Origin: CAJCJE01 sp035948315
GTDB lineage: Bacteria > Actinomycetota > Actinomycetes > Mycobacteriales > Pseudonocardiaceae
DNA length: 64,000 nucleotides
Reading direction: 5' to 3'
NCBI GenBank assembly: GCA_035948315.1
Contig: DASZJG010000071.1
Location: forward strand, 62,001 to 126,000
Shown here: positions 8,708-17,882 of the stretch, piece by piece
How the letters are laid out: every line of letters starts with the position of its first letter
How positions within the stretch are numbered: position 1 is the stretch's first letter
Program-made: the position numbers and the translations under genes
Notes under the pieces: model-generated
Database searches by the model: none
The model's input: only the letters and a program-made list of their open reading frames with translations
Told to the model about the DNA's origin: nothing

Positions 8708-8708
8708 G

Positions 8709-9614
8709 CTATTTCGTCCAGGGCAACGGAATCGGGAGCACGTAGGTGTAGCTCTGGCCGGCCTGCCCGCTCTTGGTGTAGCCACCGATGCCCCCTCCGA
8801 CACCGGCTTGCAGGTTGAGGTCGTGCACGTGCCGGCCGTCGTCTGAGTTGCCCCACACGTAGGAGCCGTTCACCGCGACCCCGTCCCCGGCGGTAACGCC
8901 GACCTGATTGAACTTCTTGCCCTGGTCGGATACGAGCTGGCCGTCACTGACCATCACCCCGCCGCCCAGGAAGCCGGAGATGCCCGCTGCTGAATCCCAG
9001 GTGCCGTGCGGCGTGAAGGTGAGGGCCATGTGGCCATCGGCAGTCTGGATCAGGCCGGCGTTGGCGCCGACGCTGATGATTCCCAGGTTGAGCGAGCCAC
9101 CCAGGGTGAATCCGATCGTCGGGCGCGTCCAGGTGTTGTGCGGGCCCTGGTGTCCGGCCGTTGGCCCGTCCTCCGCGACCAGGCGCTGGAAGGCGCCCGC
9201 GAGATGGTTCACCAGGCGGGTGCGCAGCGGGTGCAGTATCGACGATGCGCTCAGCAGTTCGTAGAGCGGCTCGTTGGCCGCGACCGTGCCGCTGATCGTC
9301 TGCTTCACGAAGCTCAGCGCGCGGCCGTAGGTCTGTGCCATGGTGCCCTGGGTCTGTGCCGTCTGGGCGATCTTGCTCCAGTCGGTCGCCACCGAACTCG
9401 CCTTGTCCACCATGTCCGCGCCGGCCGAGTCGCGCCACACGCCGCCCAGCGACTGGCCGGTCTGGTGCAGGTCGGTGTGCCCGGTCGACGCGGTCGAGGC
9501 GAACGCGGCCAGGTGCGTGCCGAGTTGGTTGGCGACGTCCTCGTTGTCCGGCGGCCAGGCGTTGTACTTCTGCTTGATCGCCGTCCACAGGTCGCTCGAC
9601 GGTTCAGCGATCAT
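8709..9614 (-). CDS. ESX effector with WXG-like N-terminus and Gly-rich beta C-terminus
   Basis: A 301-residue protein. Its first 130 residues are homologous to the toxin at 3306 (DLWTAI, WPPDNEDV, VWRDSAG), so it is probably exported by the same ESX machinery. Residues 160-301 are unrelated to that toxin. They alternate Gly-rich beta strands (GFTLGGSLNLGIISVGANAG, FLGGGVMVSDG, GVGGGIGGYT), suggesting a beta-barrel or beta-sandwich, with no catalytic motif recognised. The start lies inside the end of the upstream YbaB-like gene (11-bp overlap). No immunity-like gene sits beside it. It may be a structural or pore-type effector rather than an enzyme; that is open. Confidence 0.75.
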   Translation of the reverse strand: MIAEPSSDLWTAIKQKYNAWPPDNEDVANQLGTHLAAFASTASTGHTDLHQTGQSLGGVWRDSAGADMVDKASSVATDWSKIAQTAQTQGTMAQTYGRALSFVKQTISGTVAANEPLYELLSASSILHPLRTRLVNHLAGAFQRLVAEDGPTAGHQGPHNTWTRPTIGFTLGGSLNLGIISVGANAGLIQTADGHMALTFTPHGTWDSAAGISGFLGGGVMVSDGQLVSDQGKKFNQVGVTAGDGVAVNGSYVWGNSDDGRHVHDLNLQAGVGGGIGGYTKSGQAGQSYTYVLPIPLPWTK

Positions 9615-9972
9615 GGTGCACCACCCGGTCCAGCGCGGTCAGCAACGGATCGAAGACGGGATCGACGGATTCGGAGTCCTCGCCCGACAAACCCGCCGCG
9701 ATGGCCTCGCCCTGCCGCTGGGCACGGCGCACCGCTTCGTGGATGGTGTCAGTGATGGCCCGCGCCAGCCCGGTCGAGTCCGGGGCCCGGTAGACGCGCG
9801 GGTCCAGCCTGAGTTCGAGCAGTTGGCCGGAACCCCCGACCACCGCGGTGATCAGGCCGTCGTCTGATTGCGCCTCGGCCCGGATCTCGCCGAGCCGCGC
9901 CCGCAACGAGCGGACGTCCTCGGCCATCCGCTCGTATTCGGCCTGCATGTCCAGCTGCAAGGGAGTGTCCAC
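9604..9972 (-). CDS. YbaB/EbfC-family protein paired with the ESX effector
   Basis: A 122-residue protein with the YbaB arrangement: an N-terminal coiled helix (MQAEYERMAEDVRSLRARLG), a three-strand sheet (GLITAVVGGSGQLLELRLDP) and a C-terminal helix. The GTG at 9972 is preferred over the longer frame, which extends into the mycosin promoter region; an internal ATG at 9945 is an alternative. YbaB-like proteins frequently precede WXG-like effectors in actinobacterial ESX loci. Its role there (chaperone, nucleoid-associated or regulatory) is unknown. It is divergent from mycP. Confidence 0.82.
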   Translation of the reverse strand: MDTPLQLDMQAEYERMAEDVRSLRARLGEIRAEAQSDDGLITAVVGGSGQLLELRLDPRVYRAPDSTGLARAITDTIHEAVRRAQRQGEAIAAGLSGEDSESVDPVFDPLLTALDRVVHHDR

Positions 9973-10061
9973 GCGGTCCAGTGTGTGCGCGGAATTCCGG
10001 CGACAAACGTGCGTGGCCGCAACCGGCCACGCACGCGCACCACGGCCCGCCTGCCCGGACG

Positions 10062-11345
10062 ATGACCAGGGTGAGACGACATCGCCTGCTCGCCCTCGCG
10101 CTCGCCGCAACCGCCCTGCCCGTCCTCGGCGCGGCCCCGGCCGCCGCCGCGCCCCCGGTGGGCGCCTGCCAGGACGCCGAGCCGGCGCATCCGGTGGTGG
10201 CCGCGCTGCCGTGGGCGCAGCAACTCCTCGACCCGGACCGGGTCTGGCCGGCGAGCCGCGGCGCGGGCGTGCTGGTCGCCGTGGTCGATTCCGGCGTCGA
10301 CACCGACCATCCGCAGTTGAGCCGGCCGGGCAAGGTCCTGCCGGGCGAGGATTTCTACACCCCCGGCGGCGAACCGGCCACCTTCGACTGCGAGTCGCAC
10401 GGCACCGAGGTGGCCAGCATCATCGCCGCCGATCCCGTGCCCGGCGTGGGTTTCCACGGCGTCGCGCCGGACGCGCGGATCCTGCCGGTGCGGGTCACCG
10501 ACCGGGAACTCAACGACCAGGGCCAAACGCTGCAGATCGACCCGCAGGAGATCGCCCAGGGCATCCGCTACGCGGTGGACCAGGGCGCCGGGGTGATCAA
10601 CCTGTCGCTGGCCGGCGGCGTGGACAACCCCGCGGTCCGGGACGCGGTCGCCTACGCGGTGAACAGCAATGTCGTCGTGGTGGCCGCGGCCGGCAACGGG
10701 CAGCAGGACGACACCACCGTGCTGCCGTCCTATCCGGCCGGTTACCCCGGCGTGCTGGGTGTCGGCGCGATCGACATCAACGGGGCCAGGCCGTCCACCT
10801 CGCAGATCGGCCCCTACGTTGGCATCGTCGCGCCCGGCGCGGGTGTGCTGGCCGCGACCAGAGTCGCCGGTCAGTCCTATGTAGACGGGACGAGTTTCGC
10901 GACCGCGTTCGTGTCCGGGACCGCCGCGCTGGTGCGCGCGGCCTGGCCCCAACTGTCCTCGGCCCAGGTCATCCAGCGGCTGGAAGCCACGGCAGACCCG
11001 ACCCGGGGCGGCCGGGGCGGCGACGAGTACGGCGCGGGCGTGGTCGACCCGTACCACGCGGTCACCGACCAGCTCGATCCCCGCACCCCGGCCGCCCTGC
11101 CGGCGTATGTCCCGAAGCCACCCGACCGGGCCGCACTGTCCGCATTGGCCGAAACTCGGCAGGTCGACGCGATCGCGGAGTGGTCGGCGGCAGGCGCGCT
11201 CGGCGGACTGCTGCTCGCCGGCGCGGCCGCGGTGGTCCTGCGCCGCGCCCGGCGCCGCAACTGGCGGCCGGCTTCGGCCGCGCGACTGCCCGCCGAGCCC
11301 GAGGTCACCGAGCCACCGGAGCAGATTTTCCTGCTCGAACGCTGA
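10062..11345 (+). CDS. mycP: Mycosin, subtilisin-like membrane serine protease of the ESX system
   Basis: A 427-residue protease. A signal peptide (residues 1-32, ending AAPAAAAPP) precedes the subtilase domain. The catalytic triad is Asp in VVDSGVD (about residue 75), His in SHGTEV (about 112) and Ser in GTSFAT (about 276). A C-terminal transmembrane helix (about 372-393) is followed by a basic stop-transfer stretch, placing the protease outside the membrane. Mycosins are required for assembly and function of type VII systems and process some substrates. The ATG at 10062 immediately precedes the basic part of the signal peptide; the longer frame overlaps the divergent YbaB gene. Confidence 0.95.
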   Translation: MTRVRRHRLLALALAATALPVLGAAPAAAAPPVGACQDAEPAHPVVAALPWAQQLLDPDRVWPASRGAGVLVAVVDSGVDTDHPQLSRPGKVLPGEDFYTPGGEPATFDCESHGTEVASIIAADPVPGVGFHGVAPDARILPVRVTDRELNDQGQTLQIDPQEIAQGIRYAVDQGAGVINLSLAGGVDNPAVRDAVAYAVNSNVVVVAAAGNGQQDDTTVLPSYPAGYPGVLGVGAIDINGARPSTSQIGPYVGIVAPGAGVLAATRVAGQSYVDGTSFATAFVSGTAALVRAAWPQLSSAQVIQRLEATADPTRGGRGGDEYGAGVVDPYHAVTDQLDPRTPAALPAYVPKPPDRAALSALAETRQVDAIAEWSAAGALGGLLLAGAAAVVLRRARRRNWRPASAARLPAEPEVTEPPEQIFLLER

Positions 11346-11358
11346 AACCCCAATGGCG

Positions 11359-11391
11359 AATGCCCGGTGCGACGGTGTCGCACCGGGCATT
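11359..11391. terminator. Bidirectional terminator between mycP and the esx pair
   Basis: A perfect 15-bp stem (AATGCCCGGTGCGAC and its complement) with a 3-base loop lies between two convergent genes, 14 bp after the mycP stop. It can serve both strands. Confidence 0.85.
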
Positions 11392-11405
11392 TCGGGTTGT
11401 GCTGA

Positions 11406-11705
11406 TCAGATGTTCGACACGATGTTGATGGCCTGCCGCAGGGTCTGCTGGCCGATGTCGGCGACGTTCCCGTACGCCGTGCCTTCGGCGTTCACGCCGT
11501 CGGTGTGGTAGCCGGTGGCCTTCTGCCGCATCTGGTAGGACTGGAACGCGGCCTCGGCCGCGTCGTCGCCCCAGGCGCTGCCGAGCACGCCGTGCATCTT
11601 GCTGGTCTGCTCACCGGAGTGCTGGTTGATCTTGTCCGCGGTCTGCAGAGCGTCGGACTTCGCGGTGTGCATCGAATCGAAGACGATCTTGAACTCGTCG
11701 CTCAT
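11406..11705 (-). CDS. WXG100 protein, second of the esx pair
   Basis: A 99-residue helical-hairpin protein with the turn motif AWGDD (W-x-G type) near residues 45-49 and no signal peptide. It lies 12 bp downstream of a second WXG100-size gene on the same strand, the typical esx tandem, and next to mycP and eccC. Such pairs form the secreted heterodimer that ESX systems need for substrate export. The C-terminus lacks a clear YxxxD/E. Confidence 0.93.
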   Translation of the reverse strand: MSDEFKIVFDSMHTAKSDALQTADKINQHSGEQTSKMHGVLGSAWGDDAAEAAFQSYQMRQKATGYHTDGVNAEGTAYGNVADIGQQTLRQAINIVSNI

Positions 11706-11717
11706 CGGTCACTCCTT

Positions 11718-12050
11718 TCAGGGGTTGATGACGCTGCCGGTGCCGTAGCTGGTCCGGGTCATGGCGCTGTGCGCGCTGTCCTGGCCGTCGTTGTAGTGGG
11801 TCGCCGCCTGCCGGTTGTTGTCGACGAGGCGCTGGTTGCCGTCCTGGGTCGTCCGCCAGTGACCGTCGCGCTCCTGGCCGACGGACGCCGCAGCGTTGCG
11901 CACGGTGCCGGCCAGGCCGGTGGAGACCGTGTCGCTGGCGCGCTGGCTGTAGGACGAACTCGCGTTCGCCTGGTCCTGCTGGCTGCTCTCGGTGAAACTG
12001 GTCAGGCTCTGCAATGCCGCGAAGTCAACAGCGACCTGATTGCCAGCCAT
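11718..12050 (-). CDS. WXG100-family protein, first of the esx pair
   Basis: A 110-residue protein starting at 12050 (MAGNQVAVD) behind a strong ribosome site (GGGAGGGACGG); five extra in-frame residues upstream are not needed. It has WXG100 length and helical content, with W-R-T in GHWRTTQD in place of a classical W-x-G. It is co-directional with and 12 bp from the gene at 11406, its likely dimer partner. It is transcribed away from eccC out of a 131-bp divergent region. Confidence 0.9.
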   Translation of the reverse strand: MAGNQVAVDFAALQSLTSFTESSQQDQANASSSYSQRASDTVSTGLAGTVRNAAASVGQERDGHWRTTQDGNQRLVDNNRQAATHYNDGQDSAHSAMTRTSYGTGSVINP

Positions 12051-12181
12051 CCGTCCCTCCCTCATGTGTTCATGGTGTGACGGGTACCGACGCTAGTTCG
12101 CCGGAGGCGGGGAGTCGGGTCGCGCGGCACGTTCCTGCCATCGTCGCCACATAAGGCGTCCCGTCGCGGACCATCAATCCC

Positions 12182-15100
12182 GTGGCGACAGTTGTGGTGC
12201 GCAGGCCCGCGCGCAAGCCGGCCCCGGACATGCCCTCGGGCGAGCTGATGTTGCAGGCACCGCCGGAGATCCCGACGGCGCCCTCCCGGCAGTGGACGCA
12301 GCTGCTGATGATCCTGCCGATGGTGCTGATGATGTCGGCGATGATGCTGCTGTACTCGGGCGGCTCGGGCGGGACCGTCCGGTACGTCATCTACGGGATG
12401 ATGGGCACGGGCATGCTCGGCATGGCGGGCATGGGTTTCGTGCAGGGCGCGGGCCCCGGCAAACGCGAGATGGGACACGCCCGCCGACGCTATCTGCGGC
12501 TGCTGGCCCAGCACCGGCTGCGGTTTCGGCGCTCGGTGGCGCGACAGCGCACCGCCATGGAGTACCTGCACCCGGATCCGGCCACGCTGTGGTCGCTGGC
12601 GGCCGGCTACCGGCTGTGGGAGCGGCGCAAGAACGACGCGGATTTCGCGGTCGCGCGCATCGGCCGCGGCCCGCAACGGCCCGCGCTCACCCTGGTCGCC
12701 CCGGACACCAAGCCGCTGGAGGAACTGGAACCGCTCTCCGCGCTGGCCCTGCGCCGGTTCCTGACCACGCATTCCACTGTGGACCGGTTGCCGATCGCCA
12801 TGGCGGTCAACGGGTTCAGCCGGATCCACCTGCGCGGCGACCGGGCCGCGCAACTCGGCCTTGTCCGTGCGCTGCTGGCGCAGCTCGCCGTGCTGCACTC
12901 CCCGGACGACCTGCGGATCGCGGTCTGCACGGCGGAGGCGCTGCGCCTGGACTGGCAGTGGGTGAAGTGGCTGCCGCACGCGCTGCACCCGGACCGCACC
13001 GACGCGCTGGGCCCGCTGCGCCTGGTGGCCACGTCCATCCCGGTACTGGAGGCGATGCTGGCCGACGAACTGGCCAAGCGGCCCCGGTTCGACCCCGCCT
13101 CCGACGTCCGGCTGCCCGGCCCGCACCTGGTGGTCGTGCTCGACGGCGGCTCGGTCGCCGGGTCGGCGCAACTGCTCTCCGGCGGCGGTGTCGAGGGTGT
13201 GACCGTGCTCGACCTGACCACCCCGCCGCCGCGCCTGCCGGACCGGACCACGGTCGCCCTCGCGGTGCGGGCCGACGGCGAACTGGTCAGCGAAACCGGG
13301 AGCGGCCCGATCCCGCTGGGCCGCGCGGACACGCTCGGCCCGATCGCGGCCGAGGGGCTGGCCCGGCAGCTCGCGCCGCTGCGGCTGACCACCGGGGTGC
13401 GCGGCGACGCCGCCATGACCACCGCGCTGGGCCTGGCCGAACTGCTCGAACTCGGCGACCCGTTCGGAGTGGACCCGGCGCGAACCTGGGTGCCCCGGCC
13501 GGACCGGGACCGGCTGCGGGTCAAGATCGGGGTCCGGGCCGACGGCGCGCCGATCGAGCTGGACCTGAAGGAGTCCGCGCAGGACGGCATGGGGCCGCAC
13601 GGCCTGCTGATCGGCGCGACCGGCTCTGGAAAGTCGGAGCTGCTGCGCACGCTGGTGCTGGCGCTGGCGGTCACCCATCCGCCCAGCTCGCTGAACTTCG
13701 CGCTGATCGACTACAAGGGCGGCGCGACCTTTACCCGGCTGGACACCCTCCCGCACACCAGCGCGGTGATCACCAACCTGGAGGAGGAGCTGCACCTGGT
13801 CGACCGGATGACCGACGCGATCAACGGCGAGCTGATCCGCCGCCAGGAACTGCTGCGCGCGGCCGGGAACTTCGCTTCGCTGCGCGACTACAACAAGGCC
13901 CGCGCGGCGGGCGCGCCGCTGCCCGAGGTGCCGACCCTGCTGGTGATCTGCGACGAGTTCTCCGAACTGCTCTCCGCCAAGCCCGACTTCATCGACATGT
14001 TCGTGCAGATCGGCCGGGTCGGCCGGTCGCTGGGCGTGCACCTGCTGCTCGCTTCGCAGCGGCTGGACGAGGGCAGGCTGCGCGGCCTTGAGGCGAACCT
14101 GTCCTACCGGATCGGGCTGCGCACGTTCTCCGAAATGGACAGTCGCGCGGCGCTCGGCGTGCCGGACGCGTTCCGGCTGCCGCGCGCGCCGGGGCACGGC
14201 TACATCAAGGTCGGCACCGAACCGATGGACCGCTTCCGCGCGGCCTACGTCTCCGGGGTCTACCGGCGCGCCACCGGCGCACCACTCACCACTTCGGCCG
14301 GGCAACGCCTGACGCTGCACGAGTACACGACCGCCAACCTGGCCGCCGAACTCGTTGAAACCGAACCGGAACCGGACGAGTCCGAGGACGGTGTCGGCGA
14401 AACCCTGCTGGACATCCTGGTCGGCAGGCTGGCCGGCCAGGGGACCCCGGCGCACCAGGTCTGGCTGCCGCCATTGGAGACCTCCCCCACCCTGGACTCG
14501 TTGCTGCCCAGGCTGATCACGCATCCCGACCGCGGCCTGTCCGCCGAATCGGCCGGCACGCTGCGACCAGTGCTGGGCATCGTCGACCGGCCACTGGAAC
14601 AGCGCCGCGACCCACTCGTGCTGGACCTGGCCGGCGCGGCCGGGCACGTACTGGTGCTGGGCGCCCCGCAGACCGGCAAGAGCACCGTGCTGCGCACCCT
14701 GATCACCAGTCTCGCGCTCACCCACACGCCCAGGGAAACCCAGTTCTACTGCCTGGACTTCGGCGGTGGCACCCTCGCCGCGCTGAGCGGGCTGCCGCAC
14801 GTGTCCGGTGTGTGCGGCCGGCTGGACACCGGCGCGGTCCGGCGCACCGTCGCCGAGGTGACCACCCTGCTGGCCGCCCGCGAGCGGGCGTTCGCCGAGC
14901 ACCGGATCGACGGCATCGTCAGCTATCGGCGGCTGCGCGCGAACGGCGGTTTCGCGCACGACCCGTACGGCGACGTGTTCCTGGTCATCGACGGCTGGCA
15001 GACGCTGCGCAGCGACTTCCCCGAACTGGAGGACGCGGTCGGCGACATCGCCGCGCGCGGCCTGTCCTACGGGGTGCACGTGGTGGCCAGCTGCGCCCGC

Positions 15101-16138
15101 GCGTTCGACCTGCGGATGAACGTGCGGGACCTGTTCGCCAGCAAGCTGGAACTCAAGATCGGCGACCCGATCGACTCGATCATCGACCGACGGGCCGCGC
15201 AGACCGTGCCCGCCGGCACGCCGGGTCGCGGCATCGCGATGAGCCGTCACCAGATGCTCATCGCCCTGCCACGCATCGACGGAGTGTCCGATCCGGACAG
15301 TCTGGCCGACGGGCTCGGCGCGCTGGTCAAGGCCGTCGAGGCGGCCTGGTCGGGCGAATCCGCGCCGTCGGTCCGGCTGCTGCCGGCGTCGCTGCCCTAC
15401 GCCGAACTGCCCGCGACGGACGAGCTGACCGGCCCGGACGCCGGGTTCGCGGTCGGCATCCACGAGCACGACCTGTCCCCGGTACGACTGAACTTCGCCG
15501 CCGACCCGCACTTCTTCCTGCTGGCCGACACCGAGTCCGGCAAGACCGCGTTCCTGCGGCTGCTGGCCCGGCGGATCTGCCAGGCGTACACCCCGGAGCA
15601 GGCCCGGATCGTGCTGATCGACCACCGCCGCGACCTGCTCGGCGAGATCGACGAGAACTACCTGGCCGGCACCGGCATCAACGACGTGCACAGCGCCGGC
15701 CTGCTGGCCGAGGTGTCGCGCGAACTGACCAAACGCCTGCCAGGGCCGGACATCACCGCCGAGCAGCTGCGGGCCCGGAACTGGTGGCGCGGCCCGGAGA
15801 TCTTCGTGCTGATCGACGACTACGACATGGTCGCCTCCTACCAGGAACATCCGGTGATGCCGCTGCTCCCGCTGCTCGCGCAGGGCGCCGACATCGGCCT
15901 GCACCTGGTCGCGGCGCGGCGCACCGGCGGCGCGGCGCGTGGGTTGTTCGAGCCGGTGCTGGCGCGGATGCGGGAGGTCGGCGCGACCGGCCTGATGATG
16001 TCCGGCGACCGTGACGAGGGCCCGCTGTTGGGCGGGCTGCGCCCGCAGGTGCTGCCGCCGGGTCGCGGCTGGCTGGTCGACCGGCGCGGTGCCCGCAACC
16101 TGATCCAACTCGCCTGGCTCGAACCGGCGATTCAGTAA
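12182..16138 (+). CDS. eccC: EccC, FtsK/SpoIIIE-type triple ATPase of the ESX core
   Basis: A 1318-residue single-chain EccC. Two membrane helices lie near residues 40-80. Three FtsK-like ATPase domains follow. Domain 1 has Walker A GATGSGKSELL (about 475) and Walker B LLVICDEF, with the catalytic Glu present. Domain 2 has GAPQTGKSTVL (about 826) and FLVIDGW. Domain 3 has ADTESGKTAFL (about 1113) and FVLIDDYD. The last two lack the Glu after Asp, matching EccC proteins in which domain 1 is the active motor and the others bind substrate signals. The start is a GTG at 12182. The downstream genes at 16160, 16652 and 17883 follow closely and are probably co-transcribed. Confidence 0.97.
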   Translation: MATVVVRRPARKPAPDMPSGELMLQAPPEIPTAPSRQWTQLLMILPMVLMMSAMMLLYSGGSGGTVRYVIYGMMGTGMLGMAGMGFVQGAGPGKREMGHARRRYLRLLAQHRLRFRRSVARQRTAMEYLHPDPATLWSLAAGYRLWERRKNDADFAVARIGRGPQRPALTLVAPDTKPLEELEPLSALALRRFLTTHSTVDRLPIAMAVNGFSRIHLRGDRAAQLGLVRALLAQLAVLHSPDDLRIAVCTAEALRLDWQWVKWLPHALHPDRTDALGPLRLVATSIPVLEAMLADELAKRPRFDPASDVRLPGPHLVVVLDGGSVAGSAQLLSGGGVEGVTVLDLTTPPPRLPDRTTVALAVRADGELVSETGSGPIPLGRADTLGPIAAEGLARQLAPLRLTTGVRGDAAMTTALGLAELLELGDPFGVDPARTWVPRPDRDRLRVKIGVRADGAPIELDLKESAQDGMGPHGLLIGATGSGKSELLRTLVLALAVTHPPSSLNFALIDYKGGATFTRLDTLPHTSAVITNLEEELHLVDRMTDAINGELIRRQELLRAAGNFASLRDYNKARAAGAPLPEVPTLLVICDEFSELLSAKPDFIDMFVQIGRVGRSLGVHLLLASQRLDEGRLRGLEANLSYRIGLRTFSEMDSRAALGVPDAFRLPRAPGHGYIKVGTEPMDRFRAAYVSGVYRRATGAPLTTSAGQRLTLHEYTTANLAAELVETEPEPDESEDGVGETLLDILVGRLAGQGTPAHQVWLPPLETSPTLDSLLPRLITHPDRGLSAESAGTLRPVLGIVDRPLEQRRDPLVLDLAGAAGHVLVLGAPQTGKSTVLRTLITSLALTHTPRETQFYCLDFGGGTLAALSGLPHVSGVCGRLDTGAVRRTVAEVTTLLAARERAFAEHRIDGIVSYRRLRANGGFAHDPYGDVFLVIDGWQTLRSDFPELEDAVGDIAARGLSYGVHVVASCARAFDLRMNVRDLFASKLELKIGDPIDSIIDRRAAQTVPAGTPGRGIAMSRHQMLIALPRIDGVSDPDSLADGLGALVKAVEAAWSGESAPSVRLLPASLPYAELPATDELTGPDAGFAVGIHEHDLSPVRLNFAADPHFFLLADTESGKTAFLRLLARRICQAYTPEQARIVLIDHRRDLLGEIDENYLAGTGINDVHSAGLLAEVSRELTKRLPGPDITAEQLRARNWWRGPEIFVLIDDYDMVASYQEHPVMPLLPLLAQGADIGLHLVAARRTGGAARGLFEPVLARMREVGATGLMMSGDRDEGPLLGGLRPQVLPPGRGWLVDRRGARNLIQLAWLEPAIQ

Positions 16139-16159
16139 TCCACATCGAGGAGGGGACAC

Positions 16160-16633
16160 ATGTCCGGAACCGAAGTCAACGGCAATCCGGCGGCGATGAG
16201 CACCTTCGCCACCGGGCTCACCGCACCGGCGATGCCCGCGTCGCTCGCGCGGCTGGGCACGCCGCCGAACCTGACCGGCCTTGTCGAGGGGATCATGATG
16301 TCCCTTTTGGACAAAGCGGCGACCGCCGAGCTGAGCGCCTTTCTGACCAAGTACACGCAGGACTTCGCCAGCTACTCGGTCAAGGGCAACGCGGCCGCCG
16401 CGACCTATTCCACCGCCGACCTGGACAGCGGTCTTGAGCTGTTCACCGCGGGCACGAAGTTCGCCCAGGAAGCGGTCAGCTTCGTCAAACAGCAGGTTGG
16501 TTCCGGAACATCGAGCACCTCCGGCACGGGCTCCGGCTCCGGCACGACCGGCACCGCATCCGGCACCACGCCGGGCACCACCACGTCCGGCACCACCACC
16601 AGCCCGGCTGCGGGCACCACCGCGCAGGCCTGA
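16160..16633 (+). CDS. EspC/PE-like ESX substrate
   Basis: A 157-residue protein behind a strong ribosome site (GAGGAGGGG). The N-terminal 100 residues are helical and carry YSTAD (about residue 76), a YxxxD export motif. The last 45 residues are a low-complexity Ser/Gly/Thr tail. It sits 21 bp after eccC and 18 bp before the PPE-like gene, the place of PE or EspC-type partners in ESX operons. It is probably secreted together with the product of the next gene. Confidence 0.85.
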   Translation: MSGTEVNGNPAAMSTFATGLTAPAMPASLARLGTPPNLTGLVEGIMMSLLDKAATAELSAFLTKYTQDFASYSVKGNAAAATYSTADLDSGLELFTAGTKFAQEAVSFVKQQVGSGTSSTSGTGSGSGTTGTASGTTPGTTTSGTTTSPAAGTTAQA

Positions 16634-16651
16634 ACTCGCTAGGAGTCGAGC

Positions 16652-17869
16652 ATGATCCCGTACAACCTGCTGCCCATCGAGACACACATGGCGATGATCA
16701 CCGCCGAGCTGGCCAACGTCCCCGTGCTACAGGACGCGGCGCGGATGTGGACGGAGGCGCGCGGCTGGATGGACACCGCCCAGACCGAGCTGCGCACCCG
16801 GACCGGCAACCTCACTCCCGAGTGGACGGACGACGCCGGCAGGGCGCTGTCGGAGAAACTCCAGCGGTCGCAGTCGGAACTGCAGATGTGGGGCGAGCGG
16901 ATCGACACCTCCGGCGTCGCCGCGAACCTGACCACGTTGGCCAGCGCGATCCCGGAGGCGCACGCCGAGGTTTCCGGTCTCTACCAGTCGTATCTGGCGG
17001 CGATCTCCAACCCGTTCACCGCGGGCGCGGCCGTGGCGATCCAGCAGGCGTCCGGCGCGCGGATGAGCGCGCTGGGCGCCCAGTTCGACTCGTCCATGAT
17101 GACCGTCGCCTCGGCGGCCGGTGCGGCCAACCCGGCCGAACTGGTGCCGGGCCTGAACGCCAGCACCCCGAACGTGTCCATGTCCGACCTGACCAAGACC
17201 GCGACGGACGCCACCGCCGCGCTGACCGCGGTGCAGGGCCTGGAATCGAGCCTGACCGGGGGCGGTTCCGGTTCGTCGTCGGCAGACCTGGCCGGACTCA
17301 ACAACGCGGTGTCGAACGCCGGAAGCAATCTGGCCGGTCTGACCTCCGGGCTCGGCCCGTCGCTGGCGGGGCTGACCGGCACGCCGACCATGCCCACGCT
17401 GTCGGGCGGCGGCTTGGGGATCGGCGCGCTGTCCGGCGGGACGGCGCCCGTCGTGGCCACGTCCATGCCGGGCGGCGCGCTGGGCGGGGCAAGCGCGATG
17501 TCGCTGCCGATGATGTCGACCGCCCGCCCAACTCAGCAGTCCTCCGCGAGCGAGGAGGTCCAGCCCGGCAACGCCAACAGCGGCGGCGGCGCGGTGCCGA
17601 TGGGCGGCGGCGCTCCGCACGCGGGCGGGGGCGGCAGTGCGTCCACCTTCGGGCCGGGCACGGCCGAAGGACCCGGCAACGCCGCCGGCCGAGGTCGCCG
17701 CGCGGCGGCCGAGTCCGACGGGGTGCTCTCCGCGTTGCGCGGCCGCTCCGGCACCGGCGAGCAGGGCTTCACCCTGCCCAGCACGGCGCAGCCGGGCGAA
17801 ACGAACCTGCACTCGGTGGAACTGCTGGACGAAGAACTCTGGCAGGTCCGCTCAACTTCAAGCTGGTAA
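16652..17869 (+). CDS. PPE/EspB-like ESX substrate
   Basis: A 405-residue protein. Residues 1-190 are long amphipathic helices with a WXG-like turn (EWTDDAG) of the PPE/EspB kind. From about 200 on it is low-complexity Gly/Ser/Ala (GGGAPHAGGGGSASTFG), and it ends with a conserved-looking tail (LLDEELWQV). AGGAG lies 9 nt before the ATG. It follows the EspC-like gene closely, so the two are likely partners. Function outside the cell is unknown. Confidence 0.88.
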   Translation: MIPYNLLPIETHMAMITAELANVPVLQDAARMWTEARGWMDTAQTELRTRTGNLTPEWTDDAGRALSEKLQRSQSELQMWGERIDTSGVAANLTTLASAIPEAHAEVSGLYQSYLAAISNPFTAGAAVAIQQASGARMSALGAQFDSSMMTVASAAGAANPAELVPGLNASTPNVSMSDLTKTATDATAALTAVQGLESSLTGGGSGSSSADLAGLNNAVSNAGSNLAGLTSGLGPSLAGLTGTPTMPTLSGGGLGIGALSGGTAPVVATSMPGGALGGASAMSLPMMSTARPTQQSSASEEVQPGNANSGGGAVPMGGGAPHAGGGGSASTFGPGTAEGPGNAAGRGRRAAAESDGVLSALRGRSGTGEQGFTLPSTAQPGETNLHSVELLDEELWQVRSTSSW

Positions 17870-17882
17870 TGGGGATTCCAAT

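Noticed and set aside
16500..16620. Gly/Ser/Thr repeats as a possible repeat array
   Set aside because: They are a low-complexity protein tail of the EspC-like gene in frame, not a DNA repeat with conserved units.
12062..16687. 1541-codon open frame on the minus strand opposite eccC
   Set aside because: It is the antisense shadow of eccC and its neighbours: Arg/Gly/Gln-rich composition, no motif, no ribosome site.
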